The notes beneath the pieces are model-generated. The model ran no database searches and was not told the DNA's origin. It saw only the letters and a list, made by a program, of their open reading frames with translations. Shown here in pieces: positions 30,539 through 40,701 of a DNA stretch of 64,000 nucleotides (positions are counted from its first letter, which is position 1; every line of letters starts with the position of its first letter). The stretch spans positions 4,322,918-4,386,917 of the forward strand of contig CAJINV010000005.1 of assembly GCA_905178155.1 (NCBI GenBank), read 5' to 3'. Position numbers and translations under genes: made by a program. The DNA comes from Amoebophrya sp. A120 (lineage: Eukaryota > Sar > Dinophyceae > Syndiniales > Amoebophryaceae).

Positions 30539-33457
30539 CTAAGCCGAAGCATGCGACAAGCTCCAGGACTCTTGAATTCGGTGTGGACCCTCGATGAACC
30601 GCGCATGGGCTTCGCTTATGTTTTGCCTCGCTCCACCTCCGCCAGCAAGATTTGTCCTGAAACACTCTGCGAGTCGCGGGTGCTCCCAAAATTCGTTTTT
30701 GATGGAGCAAAACTCCTTGAGTCCAAAGCGCATGCACTCCAGGTCGGGCTTCCAGCGTTGTGGCCGGCGATACCCCCACCGTCGCAAAGTGGCTCGCATC
30801 TGCCTCTCTTGCTCTAGTCTCGTGGGCGACACCGAGCGAAGATCCGAGAACTCTATCACAAACAGACAAACGGACAGCGTCGCTTGCGCTTTTTCGGCAG
30901 TAATATTATCGCCAGGCTGCGCTAATGTCGTCTGCCGTCGCTTATTTCTCCTCGTACTAAAAAATGGCCCCCATCGCCGCGAAAAAGTAGAAAGCAAAGT
31001 ACCGTGGTACGCTGACGTAGAATAATTGCTAGACCTCGTCCCACTCTTCTGAACAGTACCGGTCTGCTGCGCCTGCTGTGTTACGATCAACTCCATCTTT
31101 GGCTCCTGTTGTAAGTCATCAGAAAGTGCTCGACGCCCCGGTGCTTCTCCAGAGCTCAACGCTGCGCTCCTTTCTGGTGCCTTCTTGGAAGCCGGAGAAG
31201 GCGCGCCTATCGTCCTGGGCGTTGAAGATGCAATGGACAGCAAGGGGTCGTGCTTTTTCAGAAAAGGCTCCAGGGATTGCAAGACATCGAGCTCCCCTCC
31301 CTCCACGTCCAGAAAAAAAACGGGCAGGGCGCCACCGAAGCGCGCTAGATGCTCGCCCAGAATCCAGCTGATCGGGCGGCAGGGTACCTGGACCTCGCCC
31401 TTAATCCACTGCTTTTTGTGCTCTTCCGACATAGCGGACACGAGACCGCCCGTGCCGCTCACGCCAGGGAGAGCCGCGTCACCACCTGAAGGTACCTCCG
31501 CCCCGGATGCGAAAGACACCGTGCCGTTCCTTCGAAAATATTCCGCCTCGGAACAGAGCGCCTTGCACTCAAAGCTTATACTGCGAAAACAAATCGCGCA
31601 CACCTCTCGCATATAACATTTCGCCAGACGACATGCAGTAGATGAGGACACATTATCTTATGTATTTACAATTAGTTTGTGTCTTTTGCGGAGCCGCATC
31701 AATTTGAAGGACTTGGACAGCATCAAGAGCGGGTGTTCTTGATTTTCCTGCAGCATACTGCCGTTGCGTTCGCTCACTGGTGTGTCCGGGGGGAATGACC
31801 CTCGATTGGTCCTCAGTTGCTTGCAGTTTGCTGGAAATGCTTCAATCAGCAGACCACGCCAATTTAACGCTTTCTCGAAAAAGTAGGAATTCGAAAACTC
31901 GATACCCGTAAAACCGCCCACCTCAAGGAACGCGTTGCTCCAAGGCACTTGCTCCTGAGTCGCCGCAGAGACTATGCCGGGCGTAGGTGGTGGCTGTGGC
32001 TCTTCTGCCAACTTTCGAGGTGGCGCCTTGCTTTCGTCATGAGGGTGAGCACCACTTGCTGCATTCGCCGGAAGATTTCTCCTTTCCAGGTCGCGCAACG
32101 CGGGAGCCGCTGGTGGGATCATTCGCTGGCAGAAATAGTGGAGGTACACGATAATGTCTTCTAGGAATTGGGAGTGAAAGACATGCTTTGCGGCGGGGAG
32201 CCCGCAAACGGTCGACAAAAGGAACCGACGTTCCGCTTGTGCATATTGCGTTTGCAGATTGTACCGGTCGAGATTTCTCGTACTTTTGCTTTCCTCGTCA
32301 GAATTTCCAGCGACAACCCGCCGCGCTAGGCCCTGGATTCTCGCCACCAACGCTTTCACTCGTGGGTCATTCGAACAGGCGGCGCTTCCTCGGCGCTGAA
32401 ACCAGAGACCACCGATGATCCCCAGACTGGCTGCGACCTTCTCCGCAATGGCTTTGACATTATCGGCCTTCGAAAGTTTTTCCACCTTCGAATACTTTCC
32501 CTGTTGTGCGAGGAGTCTCCCGAGGTTCGCGTCAAGCGTCACCCACGCCGGAAGAGACAAGAGGCAAGGCTTTGCTACAGCGCGCTCTTGTCCGCGACTG
32601 CTCCCAAAAAAGTTTTGCAGCAGACGGAATTCCGCACCCTGCGTGTCCAGAGCGAGCACCAACGGTTGTCGTACGTTTATTTCCCCGCCCGCTTTCGCCG
32701 AAGCTGCGAGAGCCGCAGTTGTCCCTGCGTTTTGCCCTTGAGCCGGCACAGCACTAGATGCATCGCGTAGCAACTCGGGTATCGCTCGGCAGGGAAGCAG
32801 TGGATGCCGGTGCACATACGACCAGGCGCCCTCAGCGCCCAGCTGTTCCGGGTTTTTCCGCGGATCCCAGCTCGCCGTTACGTTCGTGTTGTAGAGCGTT
32901 GCTTCCACCTTGGGATCCGTGAGGTTTCCCGTTCGTGCCGGGTAGCACGCACCAATGGCTGGCACGGGGGTAGTCGCCTCCAGCGTGACCGCGGCGGGAG
33001 GAGCTTCCTTGGCCCCAGGAGATGCCGATGTCTTGGTGGAAATTTGTATCGTGTGGCGGAACGCCGCAAAGTTGCCATCCACTCCGCTGATTTCCAGCAG
33101 GGTCGCTTGGCCGGCTCCCTATCCATCTTTCGCCGCATTTTTTCCAGAAGGGCCAGCGGTAGGAACGGCGGGCGTGGTGGGTTGTGGGGGACGAGCTGTC
33201 GGCGTTTTGGATGCTTCAGCGCTCTCTTTTCCCGCGTTCTCATCGCCGCTCGGCAGCGCTGGCGTTTTTGGCTCACCTCGACTCACCACTGCTGGCGCGG
33301 AAGCGACCACGTGCACCCGTGTGGGATTGTTCTCGTAGCTTCTTCTGGAAGTTGTAGTAGTGAATACAACCAGATGCTCGGGAAGCAGGTGAACCCAAAA
33401 GCGAATCGTCAAACTTGCAGTGAGCGCAACTGACAGAATTACCTTGGACGCTAACAT
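30539..33457 (-). CDS. Double FkbM-like methyltransferase, membrane anchored
   Basis: FkbM-type enzymes are SAM-dependent O-methyltransferases. The frame starts at an ATG at 33457 with the signal-anchor VILSVALTASLTIRF, then a Pro/Ser/Ala stem, typical of a type II Golgi/ER protein. A partial first domain has ATLLEISGVDGNFAAF and LVLALDTQGAEFRLLQNF. The second, complete one has HSQFLEDIIVYLHYF, NAFLEVGGFTGIEFSNSYFF, EKALNWRGLLIEAFPANC, VPCRPISWILGEHLARFG and FFLDVEGGELDVLQSLE. Exon 2 (31603-30539) follows a short intron with donor GTAAAT at 31669 and an ag acceptor. An in-frame TAG at 33119-33121 separates the stem from the first domain. A 48-nt phase-0 GT-AG intron (33119-33166) would remove it; otherwise it is a nonsense mutation. 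No introner. Confidence 0.75.
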
Positions 33458-34158
33458 TTTGGGTTGCGTCCATGAACGCGCCAGGCACGACAAGGATGGA
33501 GTGTACGTGTGACAAGGTAGATCAGATGTTGGAGGATATTTTTACGAGTGTTTTTTATCGTTTACAAATTTGGCGCAGACAGACTTCGTCGGAAACTGCA
33601 TGCATCCCCGGGCACAATTCCGATCATTTCAAGAACAGACAGTTCAGCCAAATAGGCTATATTGCGTTTTTTTACTTTCATCGAACATAGGCGATTTTTA
33701 CCAATGCATTGCACGGCAGGAGCATGCGCCAAACATGACATGTCGGTTTGAGAAAAACTCAAAAACGGTTATTTTTGCATGTTGTTGCTGTAGGAAACCG
33801 TGAGTACTAGTGTCCAAAAAGTGTGCATTCTCGGGGAAAACAGGGTAATGGTGCGGGGGTACCGCAAACAATGGACGACCCCTTCAATAGTGTGGGAAAC
33901 AAATCTAATGTATTTTGATGAGGTCGAAGGACTAGTTTCGTGCATTTGTGAACTCGATCGGAGCGTGCGTTTACTTGATGATGATGTTCAAAATTTATGT
34001 ATTAATTATACAAAGCTTCAAAATAAACCGACCAAAACGGAGCGTCGTCAGTGGTATGCTCTATGCATAATCTTATGAATGTGAAGCAGATACTTACTAC
34101 GTCTCTAAAAATACTGACGAAGCAGGCAAGTGCGAAAGGAATATCTCGCTCCAAGCCT
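33458..34158. other. Intergenic, no supported gene
   Basis: AT-rich relative to the flanking genes; no gene, RNA or introner recognised. Confidence 0.4.
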
Positions 34159-36482
34159 TTATTTCTTCTTCTTGCCTCCCTTCTTCCCCTTTTTGCCGCC
34201 CTTCTTTCCCTTTGTCGCCTCCTCGATGACGGCTTTTCGATCCTGATTGCACTTTCGATCGAGCCCGCTCAAATTGGAAAGCGGCCCGCTGCCACCGCCG
34301 CCGCCGGACTCTTCCTCTTCATCCTCCTCGTCGTCGTCTCCGCCGCCGCCCTCGGCCACCTGTTGATAGTGTGTGCAAGAAAGTGACGGCATCCCTCACC
34401 GTTTTCTCCGTTTTTTCATCGTGATACTATAACGTGCATGTAACAGAGAAACCTACAGCAGTGTCAACAGCAAAAATAAATTCGGTGCTCTTGTTGAAAA
34501 AATTCTATAAAAATCCTTATGCAAGTTCCAAAAGATAAAAAGAAGTACCTCAGTGACGCCCTCGGTGCCGAGTTTGTTTCGGATGCGCGCGATGAGCGAG
34601 GTTTGGTCCTTCACGTACTCCAGTGGGTTCAGGAGCTTGAAGAGGTGGTGCATCTTGTAGGACCGGGCCACGTCGAAGGGGATCTGGTCCCGCTTGTTCA
34701 GCAAAGTGATCAGGTCGGTGGACTTCATCTTGATCAAGAGTTGGCAGATGACCAGTGACCCCTTCTATCAGAGTGAAAAAAGGCCCCACCCCATAGAAAA
34801 AAGGAAATTTCTGTTGCTGGATTTCTGTACACAAATCACCGCTGTATTGCAGAAAGCGCTTGGCAGCACTTCCTGCGCCTGATTGGGTATGCAACAGGCT
34901 AGGAGTTAGGCATGGCAGACACCTTTGCAGTATGCATCACCGCATCACAGATTGGCTGTGGAATGCGCCAAGCGGCTCCCATTTGCGGTATTTGCAAGCC
35001 AGAACGGATTTTTGGTAAACAAATCAGCATCACAAATTTCCTTCCCGATATGGGGAGAGAGGATTTTTCCTCGCAATACCTTCTCCGCGGCCTTGTGGAG
35101 CGGCGTGTCGCCGTCCTCGTCCTTCTGCGTGATCAGCAGCCCGATGTTATCCCACAGAAAAAAGCGGGCAGGTCACATTTGTAATGCAAAAATAAATACA
35201 CAGAAAAATCCGCACTGCGTATCCTAAACAGCATGCTACGAGGCCGCCCATGACGGATTTTTCTGTGTATTTATTTTTGCATTACAAATATGCCCTGCCA
35301 GCTTTTTTCTGTGGGATAGATGTCCTTCGGGTCCAGGGTGCGCAGGAGAAACACCAGCACGTCGGTGCCGTTCTGGCGCGCGCAGTGGTGGAACACGTTC
35401 CGCTTGCTGCCGTCCACGACCTTCGGGTCCGCGCCGAGGCCGAGCAGGTACTTGGCCAGGTCCTTGTCGTTCTGGTAGCAGGTGAACAAAAACAGCGTCA
35501 TGTGGTTGCAGGTAGGGTTCTTCCAGTCCAAGACCGCCCCGTCCTTCAGGGCGGTGGAAATGCCCGGGACGTCGGTGCCCCCCTCCTTGAAGTACACGTC
35601 ACCCGTGCTGGCCTGCCGCCACAAGGTTCGTGTCGCGAGAATCTGCTTGTCCGTCAGCTGCGCCGGGACTTTGCTGTTCTGCGCCAACTGCCCGCCGCGC
35701 TGTTGTGTTTTTTTTAACATCGATTTATTTATTCCTAGTGCAGTTGTGTGCTCGGTAATTCGTGCAGTGTGCGTGCTGGCGCGAATAAAATCACAAGAAA
35801 CGAAAAAAGATCATTCGGCAAGGTAAGCATGCAGTAGAAGTAGGGATCCATTTCTCGTGACAATGAATGAGGCGGGTAGTACGGATGAAAAATAAAGGCT
35901 GCGAAAAGCCTACATGCAACGAACGCCGTCTTCTATATTAAGTGCGATGCAGTGTTTTGCTAATATTTAACCCGCGAAGAACAACAATTCTTTCACTGAA
36001 GCAACTACATATACCTTCGTCTGCTTCTCGGGGGCCGTGAGGATTTCCTTTTCGCAGAAGTAGCCCGTGAACGGCGTTTTTCGCTCCACCACGCTGATGG
36101 TTTTCTTCACCATTGCGGCGGGCGGCGGCAGGTGCGGCAACCGGACCGCCTGGCGGGAAGACTTTACCGGCACTTTCTTCCCGGAAACGGGGTCGTTTTC
36201 CTGCAGTGCGTGCCAGTCGACGGTGTAGCTGGTGGGCATCGGGTGCGGGTCGGTGTTTCGGTAGGAAAACTTGATGCAGCCACCGCGGTCCCACAGAAAC
36301 TCCTCCTCGTACAGACCGTCGACCACGGGCATGTGCTTGCCGTTGCCCAGCACGGCCCGGTACCGTGGCACCGTAAAGTCACCCTCCCAGCGGAGCGGGT
36401 GCTTGTACTTCTTCTCGCCGTCCTCCCCTCCGGCCGCGAGCATGGTGCTCTGTGTGGCGAACGACCCAAAATGCTGCGACAT
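34159..36482 (-). CDS. Ankyrin-repeat protein, paralogue 1
   Basis: Exons (minus): 36482-36015, 35699-35324, 35147-35084, 34765-34549, 34359-34159. They sum to 1326 nt, 441 residues plus stop. The N-terminal module has LRWEGDFTVPRYRAVLGNG and LWDRGG. A middle LWRQASTGDVYF motif leads into ankyrin repeats: DWKNPTCNHMTLFLFTCYQN, LLGLGADPKVVDGSKRNVFH, DEDGDTPLHKAAEKGSLVIC. A conserved post-repeat segment (LLNPLEYVKDQTSLIARIRN) is followed by a polyacidic Asp/Glu/Gly tract, a short LSGLDRKCNQDRKA motif and a Lys/Gly-rich tail to the stop. No enzyme domain, so probably a scaffold. It sits next to a clear paralogue at 37317-40271 with the same domain order. Elements E1 and B3 interrupt it; the remaining two introns are GT-AG. 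Confidence 0.85.
34766..35078. mobile_element. Introner B3 (family B), 313 bp
   Basis: Left end tatcagagtgaaaaaaggcc, right end ggatttttcctcgcaata; the ccccat / atgggg arms also match. The exact flank is ccttc at 34761-34765 and 35079-35083. It interrupts ankyrin paralogue 1 between PLHKAAEK and GSLVICQLL. Confidence 0.9.
35148..35318. mobile_element. Introner E1 (family E), 171 bp hairpin
   Basis: Almost the whole element is one inverted repeat: about 68 bases of the left arm (starting tatcccacagaaaaaagc) pair with the right arm (ending gcttttttctgtgggata) around a central spacer of about 35 bases. The exact flank is gatgt at 35143-35147 and 35319-35323. It interrupts ankyrin paralogue 1. 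The interior includes tttgtaatgc / gcattacaaa. Confidence 0.93.
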
Positions 36483-37316
36483 GATCTGGTGGTGCGTGAT
36501 GTAGTCGGCGGGAAGAGGAAACTGCTTTCAAGCTACAAAGAGCGGGGATCAACCGTTTTAGTCGATCAGTCGTTGCAACGTAAAAAAAAAACCGAAAAAT
36601 CCCGCAAAGGAGGCAAATGGGTAAATAATTCAACGACCACGGGGGCAAAAAGTGTTGTAAAAGTGAAGATCCAAAATGGTGTTTATTCTCAACGGGATGC
36701 GTTTCTGAACACGATGTTGGTATTTTCCTGTAATGGTGTGAAAGAATGTTTTTTCATCTGTTCTTTCAACACGATGATGTAAAGAGAGTCCGATGTTGAC
36801 TGCTGCCCCAAGTGCATAATTCCGTTTCGTGAACGAGACAAGAAATCTCCAAAGTAAGTGTACAGGTTGTGGACGATTGAAACGCAAATGTGAACGAAAC
36901 CGCGTGGTATCATGAGGAAGAACGAACCGAACAAGAAACCAAAAACGAAAACGACATGATCTGTGATGTGTTGCTTCAGTTATTTACCGGTGGTGCGTCA
37001 CTAATTTCAATACTTACGGTGAACGTCAACGGGTGAGGTGTTGACGTGCAAAATATAACTCGAGGTGTACGACATACTTCCCTTTAAAACCGAGTAAAAG
37101 CTGTATTGCGCTGAATTATGAATTAGTTTCATCATCATACACAAAACGACTAAATAGTGACCGAAATCATGAAAGAGGTATTACGTATTGAAATTGGAAT
37201 CTCACGTACTCTTACTGCATGCCGACTAACGATGACACGACGAAATAAATTGTACAGTTTCTATGCCCTGAAACTTCGATACTGAAACCATCGATGATAC
37301 ACGACCTTACTCTCGT
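36483..37316. other. Intergenic, no supported gene
   Basis: This is the spacer between the tandem ankyrin paralogues; no element, RNA or coding region recognised. Confidence 0.4.
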
Positions 37317-40271
37317 CTACTTCTTTTTCTTCTTTTTCCCGCCCTTCTTGCCGCCCTTCTTTTTGGCCGCTTTCAGCTCGGCCGCGCGGGTCTGGTTGCA
37401 CTGCCGGTCGAGGGACAGAAGGTTCTTAAATTTGGTTTTCAGGGCGCCCCCGCCACCGCCTTCTTCGTCCTCGTCGTCGTCGTCGCCGCCGGCCGCGCCA
37501 GCGTCCTCTATCCTGTGTAAAAACGTCCCCACATCACCGAGTCAACATGGGAAATCTGCTAGACAAATCACACAACTGTGGTTGTTTGGCATGACAAATT
37601 TGGACGCGTAGTGTAGTGCTGTTGTCGTTGTGTTTGAGCTAGTTCAGCAGCATTACAGATCTAGTAGCTCGTGCTCATTGGAGCATGACAAATTTCAAAC
37701 CCGCATTAGAAAATGCTTCTCGTGGGGCTGCGCATGAGAAACATTTTAAGCATGCAGAGTTGCATGACAACTATGGTGATGTGGGGACGTTGTTACACGG
37801 GATATCCTCCTCCTCCTCTTCGTCCTCCTCGTTGTCTCCGTCCTCCTCGTTGTTGCCGCTGTCCTGCTATCCAAATGAAAAGCCCATCCTTCACCCAGAT
37901 CTGCTTGAGAGCGTCGGCATTGATTGTAGCAGAGTGGATAAGTAGTACATTTGCCACGCTCTATGTAGCAACGTCAAAGATTTGTTTCGCTGCATGTAGC
38001 AGCATCAGAGTTTCGAATAAATGTGTGCTGCACACTAGCGCAGTTGCGGCAATGTGTGTCACGCTAGAGCTGCTGCACACCAACTCGACTGTCGCACTTC
38101 TCGTCCCTTTATGCAAGACAAGAAACAAATTTTAATTTTCCCCGGGAAACATCAAACTTTGCACGGCAAATACTTGGCATATCTGGAGGCGGGGCGCTTT
38201 TCACTTGCGTACCTTCTCGAGCCGCATGCGCATGCGGTTTGCGAGGGAATTCGGATCCTGCACGTAGGTGTTGGGGTCCACCAGCTGCCGCAGATGGTAG
38301 GCGTTATGGCGCGTCGCGGTGTCTTTGGGGTACTCTCCGCGCGCGTTCCGCAAAAAAAGCAACTCCTTGAAGCTGTGCGCCTTGAGGTACAGCTCCGCGA
38401 CCACCTTGCTCCCCGAGGCGGCCGCTAGGTGCAGTGGCGTGTTGCCGTCTTCGTCGGGTGAGAGCAGCAAAAAGGGTAACACGGACTTGCTGCCCGGCTG
38501 CTCCAGCTTGCGCAGCAGGAAGGTGGCGGTTTCGTATGCGTTCGCCTCCGCGCAGTGGTGGAACAGGTTGCGGTCTTTGCGGTCAACAGTGAGAAGGTCC
38601 GGACCGTACCGGAGGTAGAGGTACTCCACCATCTTGCGTTCGTTCATCCAGCACTTCATCGCAAACAGGCTCTTGCCATCCGCGTCGGGATTCTTCCAAT
38701 TTATCGATGCCCCCTCGCGCACCGAGGACGCCATACCTGAGTCGTTGTCAAGTTCATGTTGTGAGCTGCAAGAACTACAACACCACAGAAGCTCAATGTC
38801 AATTTTCGTGTGGTCCTCGAACAATAGGCATGCAAAGGCGGATCTTTTTTAGCAGCTAGTATAGTTTTAATATCTAATCTTTCAATCGAAAAGATGTGGA
38901 AAATTGTACCTGGAACTTCGTCGTTAAAGGGATCCCACTTCTTTTTGTCTTTGTCTTTTTTCCCCGCCGGGGCCCAGTACATGTCCCCCGTGCTAGACTC
39001 GCGCCACAACCGCTGCGTCGCCTTGACCTGCTTCTCGCCCTCGAGTTGGGCCGGCGCGACGAAGCCTTTTTGGCTGACGGCCCGGCCCACTTTTGGGTTC
39101 ATACTCACCGGGGCGACAAACGTGCTCTGCGTGGAAAACCGCCCGTGGAAGGTCGTGTGCGGAAACATCGCCACACAGGATGCCGATTTTTGCAGCGTTT
39201 TCGGCACCACGTTGTGCAGAGTGGGAAGGCGGAGCGGCTTCTTATCTTCCCCGGCTTCCTCCGCCCCGAGCTCAAGCAACGTTGGAGGATCTGTTCATTG
39301 GAAAGAGTACTAAATTCGGTGCACTACACTGCATCATCTTGGGCGAAAAGGGATCCGCAACACATTCGGCGAAGATCACTATCTTCATGTTGACGATGAT
39401 CTAGTGGCAATCTATTACATCAAACAGACCGCGCATCGAAAACGGCGTTTCTGTGCTGCAAACAAATTTGGAATTTTACTGTAGTAGATGCCCGCAAGAC
39501 AGCACGACCGAACACAGCAGCTGCAACTGGGGCACTTCTCGTACGTACGACTTAATTATAAACTCAAATCTATTATCATAGAAAAGCGAAAAATAAAAAT
39601 TTCGTCGCAGTTCTTGCGTGCAATACAGGCATTGACGGACGTCCGGGGCGGCGGAATGTCGGACCTGCGGACGTGGTAGGGGCCCACCTTGCCCCCCCGG
39701 TCCCAGTCGAACCCGTCAAAGTACTGGTCGTGCCCCCCGAACGTTTTGTCCATGCCTGCGCTGCTGGTCGATTTCAGAAGATGGGAGGACATCAAGCTCG
39801 AGGTCGTGCGGAACCGGTTTTTGTTTTCTAGCACGTGCCGGTAGCGATCCAGAGAAAAGTCGCCGTGCAGCTTGGACCAGGGAACGTAGGTCATCGCCGC
39901 GCTGTATCCTGAGTAAAAACGTACCCACACCAGAGTCAGGATAGGGATTTTGCAACACAAACCTAGGAGCTTTGTGAGTCACGCATGACAAGTTGCGCTA
40001 TGCAGTGTAGTGCAGGTTAGCAAGTGCAACCGCATCACAGATTCATTTGCTCATCCTGTTCACAGCATCACAAATTCCAAAACACGATTGAGCATGGCTC
40101 TCATGGGGATGCGCATTACAAGTCTTCCTGTCTTTGCAAATCTGCATTACAACTCTGGTGTGGGTACGTTTTTACTCAGGATACGCTGGCCCGCTCCTCC
40201 GTGGCCAACGGCATGGCGTGGAGCGGCGAGTTGCCGCCCCCGCGGTCTTTAGACAGACCGCGATCGAGCAT
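37317..40271 (-). CDS. Ankyrin-repeat protein, paralogue 2
   Basis: Domain order is the same as in the neighbouring paralogue. Exons (minus): 40271-40189, 39904-39637, about 39285-38910, 38736-38213, 37866-37810, 37508-37317; with these limits about 499 residues. The N-terminal WSKLHGDFSLDRYRHVLENK parallels WEGDF..RYRAVL. Next come LWRESSTGDMYW (parallels LWRQASTGDVYF) and ankyrin repeats (INWKNPDADGKSLFAMKCWM, VDRKDRNLFHHCAEANAYET, DEDGNTPLHLAAASGSKVVA). DPNTYVQDPNSLANRMRMRL is followed by the acidic tract, LLSLDRQCNQTRAAE and a Lys/Gly tail. C3 and C2 interrupt it at places that are intact in paralogue 1. The junction at 39637/39285 has no canonical acceptor and is the least certain. Confidence 0.82.
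37509..37804. mobile_element. Introner C2 (family C), 296 bp
   Basis: Left end tatcctgtgtaaaaacgtcc, right end ggacgttgttacacgggata. The exact flank is tcctc at 37504-37508 and 37805-37809. It interrupts the polyacidic tract of ankyrin paralogue 2. It serves as the full-length reference for the interior of family C. Confidence 0.92.
39905..40183. mobile_element. Introner C3 (family C), 279 bp
   Basis: Left end tatcctgagtaaaaacgtac, right end gtacgtttttactcaggata: perfect terminal repeats. The exact flank is cgctg at 39900-39904 and 40184-40188. It is close to the N-terminus of ankyrin paralogue 2. Confidence 0.93.
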
Positions 40272-40701
40272 TTACTAGTTCTTTGGTGCTTGCTACTTTG
40301 GTTATATTCTGAATACGACCGTGAGGGACTAGTAGTGGGCGTTAGAAATAAAATCGAGGCAGTGTTTCTGTAGCTTCAGAAAAAGTGGATGTGCATCAGC
40401 AACATTCAATCATCTGCGACAGAGAGCGCCGCTGATTGGGTCTGAAAAAAAAACAAATCATCGCCATTGAAGCACTGAAACGGCCAGACCAATGGAAAGG
40501 GATGCGACTCTCAAACGACAAAAAACATGCGAACATGAAAAAAAAACTCCGGCAAGAAACTGGAAAAAAAGACACCGAATCGAGTTCGAAAGGCAAACAG
40601 CGCCCTCAAAAAAGTGACTAGGCTTCTTTAGTAGAGAAGGTGCTGATGATTGTTTTCCAGCATTACAACACTCAGTGCTGTAGATTTATTTCCAGCATTG
40701 C
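40272..40701. other. Intergenic, no supported gene
   Basis: This is the upstream region of ankyrin paralogue 2 and the 3' flank of MetAP2. Nothing recognisable apart from a Lys-rich short frame at 40436-40621, which looks like chance in A-rich DNA. Confidence 0.4.
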
